Below are positions 1-14,486 of a stretch of DNA of 64,000 nt, in pieces. The translations under genes and the position numbers were made by a program. The first letter of the stretch is position 1, and every line of letters begins with the position of its first letter. Source of the stretch: Stomorhina lunata (Eukaryota > Arthropoda > Insecta > Diptera > Rhiniidae); assembly GCA_933228675.1 (NCBI GenBank), contig OW121743.1:110789468-110853467 (forward strand), in the 5' to 3' direction. The notes below the pieces were generated by a model, which saw only the letters and a program-made list of their open reading frames with translations, did no database searches and had not been told where the DNA came from.

Positions 1-186
1 ACAATTTGTTGCGTGTATGTAGTATTCAGTTAATTATTTGTTTAATCTTGACAGAATACATTAGCCGGCATTTGTTTAACCTACTACACTCTTTTTTCAT
101 TTAATAAATAAATAATTAAAGTTTTTATTATACTCATCATTAATTAATTTATAGGTTAAGTCAATATAAATAAAACCCACATCTTT
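1..186. other. AT-rich flank, no feature seen
   Basis: This is AT-rich sequence before the first satellite array. I see no coding potential or repeat structure in it. Confidence 0.5.
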
Positions 187-3100
187 ACAATTTTATTATA
201 CAAAATTTTAGAAAAAATTTTTGATATACAATTTTTTTATAGAAAATTTTCTATATAAAATTTTTTCGTAGAAAATTTTCGATATTGAATTTTTTGTATA
301 GAAAATTTTTGTTATTAAAGTTTTTTTTTTAGAAAATTTTTGATGTTAAATTTTTTAAAAGAAAATTTTTAATATAAAATTCTTTTATAGGAGATTTTTG
401 ATAAAATTTTTCTTATAGAAAATTTTCGATAAAAATTTATAGAAGATTTTTAAATAAATTTTTTGCTGAAAGTTTTCATTATTAAATTTTGTATAGAAAA
501 TTTTTAAATAAATTTTTTATAGAAAATTTTTGATATTAAATTTTTTATACAAAATTTTCGATATAAAACTTTTTTGTAAAAAATTTTACATAAAATTTTT
601 TTTATGAAAACTTCGATATAACATTTTTTTATAGAAAATTTTTAAATACATTTTTTATAGAAAATTTTTGATATTAAATTTTTTTATAGAAAATTTTTGA
701 TATAAAATTTTTTTGTAAAAAATTTTAGATAAAAATTTTTTTATGGAAACTTTTCGATATAACATTTTTTTATAAAAAATTTTCGATATTAATTTTTTTT
801 ATAAAAAATTTTCGAAATTAAATTTTTTTATAAAAAATTTTCGATATTAAATGTTTTTACAGAAAATTTTCAACATAATTTTTTTTTGTAGAAAATTTTA
901 GATATTAATTTAAAAATAAAAATCGATTTTAATTTTTTTTTTATAGAAAATTTTTGATATTAAATTTTTTATAGAAAATTTTTAAATAATTTTTTTATAG
1001 AAAATTTTCGATATTTAATTTTATTATAAAAAATTTTCTATATAAATTTTTTAAAGAATATTTTTGATATTAAATTTTTTTTATAGAAAGTTTTCGATAT
1101 TATATTTTTATTTATAAAATTTTTGATACAAAATTTTTAATACAAAATTTTAAAATAAATTTTTTTGTAGAAAATTTTCGATATAAATTTTCGACATAAA
1201 AAAAAATTTATAGAAAATTTTCGATATAAAATTTTTTTGTAGAAAATTTTCGATAAAAAACTTTTTTATAGAAAATTTTCGATATAAAATTTTTTTGTAA
1301 AAAATTTTGATAAAAAACTTTTTTTATACAAAATTTTCGATTTTAAATTTTTTTATAGAAAATTTTCGATATTAAAATTTTTTATAGAAAATTTTTTATA
1401 TAAATTTTTTTTTTTGGAAAATTTTCAATATAAATTTTTTTTATAAAAAATTTTATATCGAGAATTTTTTTGTAAAAAATTTTCGATATAAAATTTTTTT
1501 ATAAAAAAATTTTTAATATTTAATTTTTTATAGAAAATTTTCGATATTATATTTTTTTAAGAAAATTTTTGATACTAAATTTTTTATATAAAATTTTTTT
1601 AAAGAAAAATTTCGATAGAAAGAAAATTTTCGATATAAAATTGTTTTGTAAAAAATTCGATACATATTTTTTTTGTAGAAAATTTTCGATATAACATTTT
1701 TTTATAAGAAATTATTGAAAATAATTTTTTTTTTTATAGAAAATTTTCAATATAAAATTTTTATATAGAGAATTTTCGATATAAAATTTTTGTATAGAAA
1801 TTTTTCGATAAAAAATTTTATATTTTTTATAGAAAATTTTCGATGTAAAATTTTGTTTATTGAAAATTTTCGATATAAAAGTTTTTTAAAAAAAAATTTC
1901 GATATAAAATTTTTTTAACAAAAATTTTCCATATTAAATTTTGTATAAAAAATTTTCGATATAAAATTTTTTATAAAAAATTTTATATCGAAATTTTTAA
2001 ATATTAAATTTTTTTATAGAAAATTTTCGGTATTAAATTTTTTTATAGAAAATTTTCGGTATTTAATTTTTTTTTGACATATAAATTTTTTTTACAGATA
2101 CCAAATTATTTGTAGAAAATTTTCGATATAAAATTTTTTTGTAGAAAATTTTCAATATAAATTTTTGTTGGAGAAAATTTTCGATATAAAGTTGTTTAAA
2201 AAAATTTTCGATTTTAATTGTTTTTATAGAAATTTTTCGATATAAAATTTTTTTTATAGAAAATTTTCGATATAAAATTTTTTTTATAGAAAATTTTCGA
2301 TATAAAATTTTTTTTATAAAAGAGTTGTTTAAAAAATTTTTAATTTTAATTTTCGATATAAAATTTTGTTTTATAGAAAATTTTCGATATTAAATTTTTT
2401 TATAAAAAATTTTTGATATACAATTTTTTTATAGAAAATTTTCGATATCAAATTTTTTTTATAGAAAATTGTCGATATAAATTTTATTTAGAAACTTTTC
2501 GATATAAAATTGTATTAAAAAAATTTTAAATTTTTATAGAAAGTTTTGATATAAAATTTTTTTTTAGCAAATTTTGATATAAATTTTTTTTAGAGAAAAT
2601 TTTCGATATAAAATTTTTTTTCTAGAAAATTTTTGATGTTACATTTTTTTCTAGAAAATTTTCGATATTTTATATAGTTTTTATAGAAAATTTTCGATAT
2701 TAATTTTTTTTTAGAAAATTTTGAAGTTAATTTTTTTATAGAAAATTTTTGATATTAATTTTTTTTAAAGAAAGTTTTCGATATGAATTTTTTTTATAGA
2801 AAATTTCGATACAAAATTTTTAGTAGAAAATTTTTAATATTATTTTTTTTTGTAATTTTCGGTATTTTTGATATACAAATTTTTTATAGAAAATTTTTGA
2901 TATTCAATTTTTTATAAATAATTTTTTTATAGAAAATTTTTGATACCAAATTTTTTTGTAGAAAATTTTCGATATTCAATTTTTTCTATATAGAAAATTT
3001 TCGATATTAATTTTTTTTTAAAAAGTTTTCGATATTAATTTTTTTTATAGAAAATTTTCGTTATTAACTTTTTAATATTAAATTTTTTATAGCAAATTTT

Positions 3101-3190
3101 CGGTATAAAATAAATTATAAAATAAGGAAAATCTTAAAACAAATTTATTATAGACAAGAAAATTTGTATATAAATTTGTTTATAGAAAAT
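187..3190 (+). repeat. ~30-bp AT-rich satellite array S1
   Basis: About 3 kb of tandem units near 30 bp, made of the phrases AGAAAATTTTCGATAT and AAAATTTTTTTATAG in alternation. Units are diverged, with many indels and T-run length changes, so this is an old array. Each unit has two AAAATTTT blocks separated by short spacers, the architecture of the younger arrays in the window. No non-satellite core or ribozyme is present. I see no coding potential. Confidence 0.9.
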
Positions 3191-4429
3191 AGAGGTAAAT
3201 TTTATGATGTGGACAAATTTTGTAAATAGGAATTTTGTATTAAAATTGTATTGTATTCTTAGGCTATTTCTATGCCCATGGCTGTTATTAAAACACGTTT
3301 ATATATTAGATCGACTGAGTATCAATTTCTTAGGCAATTTAATGATGAAAGTCTGCCAATCCTACTGTTATTTTTTTTACTTGTTTCTATAAAAAAGTTA
3401 TTTAGAAAAAAATAAGTTTTAAGCTAACTAATGGCTCGTATTTCCAAAATATTTTTTTTAATTGCTTAAATGTTTTTTTTTTTCGAAATCTTTAATATGT
3501 CCAAAGACCACAAACGGGGTTCTAATCAGTTATAAATAATATTATTGCCTGAACTTTATATACAAAGTTCATTAATTTTTTTAATCTTGACAAAAATTTC
3601 AACGATTAGTTAGTTTTATTGAAGATTTAAGTTTGTACATTTATTTTGAAGAAAAAAAAATACTATCGCAAACTGATAGCGATCATGTCAGTACAAAATA
3701 TATGTATGTCCGAGATAAAGTTTTAAACCACATATGATTAATTCTAAGATTAACGGATGATTTGCTATCCCTGTTTATTTAAACCTCTGTAACTGGCGTG
3801 ATATAGTGTCCACAATTCGAATGACATGGTACACTACCAGACACCATTTTCATGGTTTATACTTTTCGAGTTGTCATTAATACTACTTTCAGTTAAATTT
3901 TGCTAAAGTTTAAACATAAATATAAATATTATATCCCTAAAAGAACACGTGGTTTTACAAAAATCTTCTTTTAGTTAAAATTCATATTTTTATAGCATTG
4001 TTGATATGCAATAATTTACATATTATACGAGTATTGACTGAGTACATATGTGTCAGAATTTTCGTCAACAATATTAATAAAATGTGCTTTATCGTGTTTT
4101 ATCTTTCGTAAAGAGATTTCACATTTAAGTTGGTCATTCCCCTGTGATTTTTGTAGATATACCATCATTCTTCATACAAAATTACACAGGGGAATGATGA
4201 AAAATGACACAGACCAATGATGAAATGTTTTTACAAAGTTCCATAATACGCTTTAGATATAAATGAGTAACTGTTGAGAAGTTATTCTTTGAAATATAAA
4301 AGTGCCTAGTTGAGAGACTAAAATCTTGAAAAAAAAAACTTTAAAGCCAATATCGGAATCAAACATATAGATAAACAGTTATATACAAATATGTAAGATC
4401 TGCCGAGCCTGCTATTAACCGGCTTGTAT
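3191..4429. other. AT-rich intergenic DNA without a gene
   Basis: No conserved ORF is visible. The only structure noticed is a short hairpin at 4134-4197, annotated separately. Confidence 0.5.
4134..4197. repeat. Short perfect inverted repeat (hairpin)
   Basis: TCATTCCCCTGTG at 4134-4146 is exactly reverse-complemented at 4185-4197, leaving a 38-bp loop. The 13-bp GC-containing stem stands out in AT-rich sequence. It may be a tiny solo MITE; nothing else supports a function. Confidence 0.6.
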
Positions 4430-5345
4430 TTAATTTGAAAATGAAAAAGTTTCTATTGAAATTGAGAATTTCCATTTGAATTTGAGAAAATTCCAATTGA
4501 AATTGAGAAATTTCATTTGAAAATGATAAATTTTAAATTGAAAATGGGAATTTTCCATTTGTAAATGAGAATTTTTCATTTGTAATTGAGAAAAGTATAA
4601 TTGAAAATGAGAATTTTTCATTTGTAATTGAGAAAAGTATAATTGAAAATGAGAAATTTTCATTTGTAATTGAGAAACTTTCATTTCAAATTGAGTTTTC
4701 CATTTGAAAATGAGAAATGTTTAATTGAAAATGAGAAATTTCCAATTGTAATTACGAAATTTTTATTTGAAATTGAGTTTTCTATTTGAAAATGAGAAAT
4801 TTTCATTTGTAATTGAGAAAATTCCATTTGAAGTTGAGAAATGTGTAATTGAAAATGAGAAATTTCCATTTGTAATTGAGAAATTTTCATTATGTTTTTT
4901 TTTTTTAATTTCAAATGAAAATTTCTCAATTACAAATAAAAATTTCTCAGTTACAATTACAAATTTCTCAATATCAAATGGAAATTTCTCAATTACAAAT
5001 CAAAAATTCTCACTTTAAAACGGAAAACTCAATTTAAAATAAAATTTTCTCAATTACAAATGGAAATTTCTCATTTTCAATAACACATTTCTCAATTACA
5101 AATAAAAACTTCTCAATTTCAAATAAAAATGTCTCAATTACAAATGGAAATTTCTCAATTTCAATTGTAATTTTCTCAAATTCAAATGAAAATTTCAATT
5201 GAAAATTTCTCATTTCTAAATGGAAATTCTCAATTTCAATTCGAATTTTCTCATTTTCAAATGAAAATTCTCAATTTCAATTGCAATATTCTCATTTTCA
5301 AATGTAAATTCTCATTTTCAATTGGAATTTTCTCATTTACAATTG
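4430..5345. repeat. Palindromic minisatellite S12 (foldback-like)
   Basis: The left half (to about 4890) is built from variants of CATTTGTAATTGAGAAA. The right half (from about 4905) is built from the complement CTCAATTACAAATG. The switch occurs near 4895-4905, so the whole block can fold back on itself. The basic phrase is about 20 bp. Short ORFs on both strands merely translate the repeat. It is unrelated in sequence to the CTATAG satellites. No flanking target duplication was recognised. Confidence 0.85.
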
Positions 5346-5582
5346 AAAATGGTGTAGTTATATTAAGCTTATAAGAAAACCCGAAATTCGAGAACAACTT
5401 TGCCTTTAAGTACTCTTCATATTTTTCTTAATCCGCTTAGTTGCTATAGAGATAAAATGGAATTTACACCGAAATGATATTACTTTCAAAAAATTTTCGT
5501 TTTTAAAAAAATTATAAAAAACAAAAAATTTAGAACTTTTCGTTTTATTAAAAGTTAAGTTTCATTATATCTGTAAGAATTA

Positions 5583-6495
5583 AAGGGTGGTTAAATTGTA
5601 ATGGCCGATGTTGAATGTGAACCACACCTAAACGCCAAGTTTTTTTTCCAAATTTTATTTGACATTTCTCTATTTCAAACTTACTCAATTTGAACCATGG
5701 AGAGATACACAATCCAACAACGTGTTAAAGTTGTTCAGACTTATTATGAAAATGGGCGTTCAAATCAAAATGCATATCGTGCACTTCGTGATTTTTTTGG
5801 TCAATTTGATCGTCCAAATGTGCGTACAATCGCAAAAATCGTGGAAAAATTCGAGCAAACCGGGTCTGTAGAAGATGTGAGAACACCAGTGCATGCTCGT
5901 ACAGCTCGTACTGCAGAAAATATTGCTGCTGTTCGCGATAGTGTAGCTGAGGCCGGTCAGGCAGTTACTGTGAATGGTGTTCGCTATCGTGAGATGATAA
6001 CGAACTTTTTATGGCCCAAATTGGAAGATATGGATGTGGAAGATATGTGGTTTCAGCAGGACGGTGCTTGCCACACAGCTAACGAAACAATGGCTCTTTT
6101 GCGCAACAAATTCAATGACCGTGTTATCTCACGTAATGGCGATGTCAATTCGCCGCCAAGATCATGTGATTTGACACCTTTTCTTCTTTTTTCTTTGGGG
6201 TTATTTGAAAGAAAAGGTGTACGTCAATATTCCAGCAACAATTCAAGAGCTGAAGGATGAGATAATTCATCACATTAACGGCATAGAACCTCCATTATGC
6301 CTCAGGGTCATCGTAAATTTGGACCATCGGATGGAGGTGTGTTGCTGTGGTCGCGGCGCCCATTTGGCCGATATTTTGATCCATACATAATTGAGTAATA
6401 CCAATACATCATAATAAAATAAAATTACAATAATTTCCTAAATAGTTTGTGTTTTATTCAAAGTCAACATCGGCCCTTGAAATTTAACCACCCGA
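5583..6495 (+). mobile_element. Internally deleted mariner-like element with both TIRs
   Basis: Terminal inverted repeats of about 35 bp flank the element. The left one begins near 5585 with GGGTGGTTAAATT followed by GGCCGATGTTGA; the right one (to 6493) reads the same in reverse complement. TA dinucleotides sit outside each end (5581-5582 and 6496-6497), as expected for Tc1/mariner insertion. The element is about 0.91 kb, shorter than a full-length relative because the transposase gene has lost its middle. It could still be mobilised in trans if its TIRs are recognised. Confidence 0.85.
5697..6390 (+). pseudogene. Mariner-like transposase, deleted and frameshifted
   Basis: The start MERYTIQQRVK and about 80 following residues form the helix-turn-helix DNA-binding region of an insect mariner-like (IS630/Tc1) transposase. 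An in-frame deletion after roughly residue 85 joins this to the C-terminal catalytic part (VNGVRYREMI), so the first catalytic Asp and its surroundings are missing. The second Asp motif (WFQQDGA) remains. Near PPRSCDLTP the frame shifts, and the tail continues in another frame (6205-6390, KEKVYVNIPATIQELKDE) to the stop. It cannot encode active transposase. Confidence 0.9.
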
Positions 6496-6540
6496 TATAA
6501 CAAAAGCTACTACCGATAAAGAAATATTTTTTATATTTAT

Positions 6541-7266
6541 AAGGTGGAAAGGGTATTATAAGCTTATGCTGATGTATGTAACGCATAGAAATATTTGCCT
6601 TAGACCCACCTTTTAGTATACGAGTAGGTTTAGAATCAATTTCTGAGTCATATCAGTCCGTCCGTTCGTCTGGCTGGACGGCTGGCTGAACCCCCATGTA
6701 AACCATGTTATCAAAGTACAGGTCGCAATTCTAAAGATAATTTGATGAAATTTGACACAGGTAATTTTTTTGGCTATTGAAATTCGTCAAAATCGGTCTA
6801 TTATTTATGGTACCTCCCATAGATCCCACTTTCCGGAATTGATATTTTGGCCACAAATATAAATATTTTTTCATAAAATTTAAATCAGATAATGCTTATA
6901 TAAACCGAAATCACTGTACCAAATTTCCTTGAATAGTTTTCCCATATCCCATAGCTTCCATACAAACTCTTCTATCAAAAAGCACTAAATGTGACAAAAA
7001 TTACTAAAACGCTCGTAAATCTGAATATAATGATAATTTTGAGTTTATTTTTATATTTATTTTTCATATGTAATTTTAGTGAAAACTGTAATAAATTTAC
7101 TAAATTTCGAGATAATCGGTCCATATTTGACCCTTGCTCTTGTCTAAATCACAGAAACAGCTTAAATGCATAAATCTTTATATACGAAAAAGAACAGCTT
7201 TGACCTTAGTGGTTAAGGGTATCGTATGGTCGGGCTTGACCGACTTTAGCACTTTCTTACTTGTTT
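6541..7266 (+). repeat. Dispersed repeat R1, copy a
   Basis: Starts with GGTGGAAAGGGTATTATAAG and ends with a GACCGACTTTAGCACTTTC phrase before CTTACTTG. Internal landmarks are the GTCCGTCCG tract and a CCATGTAAACCATG phrase. Related copies occur at 39590-40357 (+), 46882-47563 (-) and 53880-54620 (+, without ends). Fragments occur near 10537, 14180, 18130, 37180 and 51505. Both ends carry a GGTGAAGGGTAT-type phrase in inverted orientation, suggesting a non-autonomous element. No coding capacity is seen. Confidence 0.8.
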
Positions 7267-7925
7267 TTATTTATATTAGTTAAGCAGCAAAGATATTCTA
7301 TACTTTCCAATGGTAAAATAATGGTCGATTTGTTGATTTTAATATTGTTTATAATTTTTTTTAAAAACAAAAAAATTTAGAAAACATATTTTTGGCATAA
7401 ATTGTGCATTATTTCTGTAATTGCTGAGTAGATTAAAAACTACTGTTAGTACAACTTAAAGACAATACCGTTGCCGAATTTTGTTTGTTTTTTTAATAAG
7501 ACAAGAAGTTTTTCAGTTATATTAATATTAGTCGTGCAAAACCTCTTTTTCGAAAAAAAAAAATATCTCGAAAACTAGAGTAAACTAAAGAAAAACTAGA
7601 TTCATTTTCGTATTCAGCAGACAAAACTAATCGAAGAATTATTCAAAAAGTTGCAGCAAATAAATTTGAATATAAATAGAATCGCAAAAAACACCAATCA
7701 ATTCGTTACAAAGAGGTTTTTAAAGAGTTTAAAGTTTTGTTTTTAAATATTCACTTAACAGTACTTTTGTAAAGTTGGCCATATATTTAATCTCAGCTAA
7801 AAATAAAACTATGCATTTTCAAAAATTACACAAAATTTTCCAATAATGTTATGGGTTCTCTATCGCGAAAATTAGATTTTCGAGGCAGGTCACGTTTTTA
7901 ATTAGTAGCGAAAATCGAGCTTATA
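7267..7925. other. Intergenic, no gene seen
   Basis: AT-rich DNA between repeat R1 and the element at 7934. Nothing recognisable. Confidence 0.5.
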
Positions 7926-7933
7926 CTGTACAT

Positions 7934-8928
7934 TAGAGCGTCTCGACTTACATGGGAAAAAAATAAAGTTCGCCGTACACCATCGAATATAAAGCATTGC
8001 TATGAGGTAGTTTCGAAAAAAATTTTTTTAATTTCGTTGCACATTGGGGTCGCCAAAATACATTTTTCATTATATCTTCGGCATTTACAGTCGGATCTCG
8101 AAATATCAGGTAACATAAGGAAAATACTTTCTGTTGATAGTTTTATTTCCTAAACTTAATTATTTTCACAGCTTATCGATGCCTTTAACAAAACACTGAA
8201 CGTTTTGTTCATGTAGTACATTAATCTGCCATGGCTGTCACTGGTGAGCAACGCATGGGCCACATTTTTTCAGAACTTGAGAGCCCTCAAAAATACAGCA
8301 AACTTGAGTCTTTTCAAAATATAATTGATAAAAAGATTTAAAATTTTTATAATTCTTGTTGTATGAGTTAAGATATCTTGGGTAGGTGCTATGTAGAAAA
8401 ATGTATTTAAGGTCAATGATTAATATCGCTAAACATTGGCCTTCGTTAGATAAAAACATCGATATATTACACTTTAAGATCCGACAATAAATGGCGAAGA
8501 TATAACGAAATTGTATTTTGGCGATCCCTATGTGCGGCAAAATAAGAAATTCCTTGTTTGTAATAGATCGGTTTGAAAAATCGAAAAACTTCCTTAGTAA
8601 AAGTTTAACGATTTTTTAAGAGCTTTAATTTTCTGATATTAGGGTGGTACATTAGGGTGGTAGGAACAGGGGTCTGATAGATAAATACTAGAACCGGATA
8701 CCTGAGAATAATGACTATTAAAGCAAAATGTTGGGCTCCTCGGGACAAAAACATCGATATATCACTCTTCGAGATCCGACTGTAAATGCCGAAGATATAA
8801 CGAAAAATGTATTTTGGCGACCCCAATGTGCAACGAAAAAAATTAAAAAAATTTTTTTCAAAACTACCTCATAGCAATGCTTTATATTCGATGGTGTACG
8901 GCGAACTTTATTTTTTCGAGACGCCCTA
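7934..8928. mobile_element. 995-bp non-autonomous element, 8-bp TSD (hAT or P-like)
   Basis: The element is bounded by the 8-bp direct repeat CTGTACAT (7926-7933 and 8929-8936). Its ends read TAGAGCGTCTCGA on the left and TAGGGCGTCTCGA in reverse complement on the right. Inverted repeats continue for about 170 bp, including a shared GTTCGCCGTACACCATCG phrase. A third, diverged copy of part of the arm lies near 8490-8545, so the interior is itself partly repetitive. Eight-bp duplications are typical of hAT and P superfamilies. No transposase is present. Confidence 0.85.
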
Positions 8929-8936
8929 CTGTACAT

Positions 8937-10536
8937 ACCTTTCAGACTTTCTAAGTAAAATGGTATTTTTTAGATAGCATTTAGGATTGAAACGTAAAGT
9001 TGTTTTCGTTTAAAATACAAACGTTGACCGTTATTTAATTCTCTTGTTATTTCAGTGTAAAATTTATACATATATCAGGAATTTTCAATGTATGGCTTAT
9101 TTAATAAAAGAAAACATAAACATTTCATCAGTCGTTTAAGAAGGTATAACAAATTTCAACCATATCGCCTTTTTTTGATTTTTAATATATACACACTATT
9201 AAAGGAATGAAGAAACGTTATCCCCTTTCCACCGAAAGCAAAAAATTTTAGAAACAAAACTTCATAAGTCGTTCATTGACCACTAGGATAACAATTATTA
9301 GACCATCGCTATTTCCAGCACAGCAGATGACAAAACTCCCATGAGTGAATAAATCATTTAAATATTTAATTTGTTGTTGTATGACAAAAGCTATTACCTG
9401 TTGCCGGTTTCAGCCATATTTCTTGTATTTATTATTCGTTTAACTTAAAGGAAACTAAAATAAATTGCAAACAATTTTCTAACGTTAGACTAAATAATTG
9501 AACCGTTTACTACCGTTTCCCAATAAAAACTGAAATTCTAAAATTTTGTACTATTTTATGTAGAACTAAATTTAAAAAAAAATATAAAAAATATCTGCTG
9601 CGGTCTAAGTTGTATCTATAGCAGCAGCAGTTGTTGTTGTTTGCTGCTGCTGCCGGTAGTGTAAGTGCGTATGTACGAGAGTTTGCATGCAATAAATAAA
9701 ATACATACAATAACAACAAAAACACGTTTCTAAAAAGAGCTTTTTTCAAAATTATTGTTGTTGCTAATAAAAAAACGTTGATAACATTTTTTGCTGTTAG
9801 CGAGATATTTCTTACGATGCGATAGAAAAAAAAGTCGTGCTCGATCATCTCTATATAGAACATCACAGATCGCAATAACACATGTCAATCTCTACGTGTA
9901 AGTGAATGCCAACGAGTATTTGAAATTATTATTTAGTAGTTTTTCTTCACCCATTTATTTAGGATGATCATCTTGATCGTCTTGATTGTTTAAACATTTT
10001 TCGTTTGTTTCTAATTTCATTGAGTAATACCGAAATGATAGCTTTCATTTCGCTTTTGCAAATTGTCTCTATTTAGATTTTTAGATGAGTTAATGGCAAA
10101 AAAAAATAAAAAATAAGCAAAACAGATTGAAAACTTAAGTATTTCAATCTCGTAAGCTGAGAAAAATGTGTGAGAAATTGTTTGAAATTTATACAGACAC
10201 TTTCAGTTTTTGTTTTTAATTCGATCGTTGGTGTTTTATTCTTTACGATTGTTTCGAGATCATCATCGCCTATTAATAATGATGGAAAGACAGAGTCTTA
10301 AAAGTATGTTTTTGCAATTTTAGAAGATTAATAATTATATTTATTGTGCCAAACATCCAAGTTAGAAATTCATGTGTGTTCAGCACTGGAAATAAAAATC
10401 TTTGATTACACTAATTAACGAAATTTAACTTTTTGTATAACATTTTTTTTTTGATTCGATTTTATAATATCATAACATGATCAAATGCATAGTTTACTAT
10501 TCTATAAAGGACATACAGACAGACAAACATTCATTA
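8937..10536. other. Intergenic, no gene supported
   Basis: Small triplet tracts (GCAGCAGCAG and GTTGTTGTTG near 9620-9650) occur in otherwise AT-rich DNA. ORFs here are short and lack recognisable domains. Confidence 0.5.
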
Positions 10537-11399
10537 TACCCTTCACCACCATAGGTGAAAAGCGTATTATAAGTTTGTGCTGATGTTAGTATTTTAAAGG
10601 AAAAAGATATTCGCTTTTAAAGTGCTGTGACGGGCGCTACAAAAAATGGTAGTGACTTTTTTTTTCAACACGTATTTCTGTAATTTTCAGGAAATCGGTA
10701 ATAATAATAAAAAATGTTTAATACATTAAAAATAGAGGAAAATCAGAGGATTACAAAACAGCTTTTATAAAATATTTTAAAGTTTCCAGCATCACCAAAA
10801 ATCCATAAATGAACTGTTGCGGACGCTACGTGGCGGACGATACAGTTTTTACTTGAATGTTTTTTTATTAGGAAAAATTCATATTTCATATTTTTTTAAG
10901 GGTTTGTAAATCAGTAAAATCGGTGGGCACAATTTAATATTTCACAAAACGGCTACATAAACATATATTTATTTAAAGTTTTTTAGTTTTTACATCTTGT
11001 TTTTCGACCCAAGAATGCATCAAATTTGCCCCCACTGTATGTTTTTTTTAGCAACTAATACCTTAAATTTAATCTGTGGATATAGACAGTGTTTTAACTT
11101 TATGAATAAGATGGAAATGTGTTCGTAAATTTTGTATTTAATAAATATTATTTTGTAAAAAATATATACTGTGACGGACGCTACATACTTTCCTATACAT
11201 ATTATTCTGCTATATTAATATCTACAGTACCTGGTTGACCGAGCCTTGCTCGGAGCTTTATGATAAGCATTTTGAGGCAAATTTTAAAGTTTTTATATAT
11301 TTTATATTATAAAGTGCTAAAATAAATTTAGAGGAAAGACATTGTACAAATATTCAGTTAATTTTTAATTATTTTATTTATTTTATTTGTTAAACTCAT
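10537..11399. repeat. R1 fragment and dispersed GACGGACGCTAC motifs
   Basis: A 5' fragment of repeat R1 (ACCCTTCACCACCATAGGTG, then GTATTATAAG) lies at about 10537-10590. A GC-rich phrase related to GTGACGGACGCTACA then recurs at about 10625, 10808, 10836 and 11169, and again near 12972, each time in AT-rich surroundings. The spacing is irregular, so it is not a simple tandem repeat. I do not recognise the family. Confidence 0.6.
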
Positions 11400-12190
11400 T
11401 TTAATAATTTTGGAAATTATTCATACCAACAGAAACATCCGTCGACTCATGCGCAACAACTTTGCTAAAGATTATAGTCTGATCAAATGCACAGTTTACG
11501 ATTTAATTCATTTTGAGTAGTTTGCAGTGGCGCCACCTGAAGTTGTTCATACCATATAAGAAACCTTTGTCTGCTTATTCGTAACAACTTTGCTTATGAT
11601 TATAACATGATCAAATGCACAGTTTACGATTTAATTCCTTTTGAGTAATTTTCTGTGGCGCCACCTGTCGGACTTTGCTCATTCCAATTCATAAACCTTC
11701 TTCGGCTTATCCGTAACAACTTTGCTGAAGATTATAGCATGATTAAATGTACAGCTTACGATTAAATTGACTTTGAGTAAATTTCAGTAGCGCCACCTGT
11801 CGAAATTTCTTCGTACCAACTAAGAAACCTTCGTCGGCTCATGTGCAACAACTTTGCTAAATATTGTAGCATGATTAAATGTACAGATTACGATTAAATT
11901 GACTTTGAGTAAGTTTCTGTAGCACCACCTGTCGGAAATTATTCATACCAACTAAAAAGCCTTCGCCGGCTCATGCGCTACAACTTTGCTAAAGATCATA
12001 GCATGATCAAATATACAGTTTACGATTTAATTAATTTTTAGTAATTTTCACTGGCGCCATCTGTCGGAAATTAGTCTTATCAGCTTAAAAACCTTCGCCG
12101 GCTTATCCGCAACATCTTCGCTAGAGAGCATAACATGATCAAATTCACAGTTTACTATTCTATAAAGAACATACATACAGACAAACATTG
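11400..12190 (+). repeat. 132-bp tandem repeat, about six units
   Basis: The phrase AACAACTTTGCT followed by GATTATAGCATGATCAAATG recurs at 11455, 11583, 11715, 11847, 11979 and 12111, giving steps of 128, 132, 132, 132 and 132 bp. Each unit also has a GTGGCGCCACCTGTCGG phrase and ends in a CCTTCGTCGGCTCATG phrase. The last unit runs into CAGTTTACTATTCTATAAAG, a tail also found at about 10490-10530, so the array belongs to a longer dispersed element. Units are diverged from each other. Confidence 0.9.
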
Positions 12191-14369
<2,179 letters not shown>

Positions 14370-14460
14370 TGATGTTGCCTTAACAGGGTCTCGAACCCAA
14401 GCAAAATATGATATGTTATGCTTAATAGTTGGCTTACTAACAAACTAAGCCACGGCACCC
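14370..14460 (-). repeat. tRNA-derived SINE head
   Basis: On the minus strand the sequence starts GGGTGCCGTGGC at 14460. It has an A-box-like TGGCTTAGTTTG, a D-arm-like GGCT/AGCC stem and a B-box GGTTCGAGACC inside a GGG/CCC T-arm. The 3' side does not pair with the 5' GGGTGCC and no anticodon arm is convincing, so it is not a functional tRNA. It abuts the terminal module at 14487. Downstream on the minus strand the sequence becomes AT-rich without a clear tail. Confidence 0.65.
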
Positions 14461-14486
14461 ACAACTATACATAAGTCATATCTAGG

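Noticed and set aside
187..3190. Helically phased A-tract bent DNA
   Set aside because: AAAATTTT blocks recur about every 15 bp, not 10-11 bp, so successive bends would not add in phase. Curvature cannot be claimed without calculation.
8238..8826. Two similar minus-strand ORFs (100 and 73 codons)
   Set aside because: Their similarity comes from repeated arm sequence inside the 995-bp element; no recognisable protein family.
14370..14460. Functional tRNA gene on the minus strand
   Set aside because: B-box and D-arm look right, but the acceptor ends do not pair and no anticodon arm forms. Called SINE head instead.
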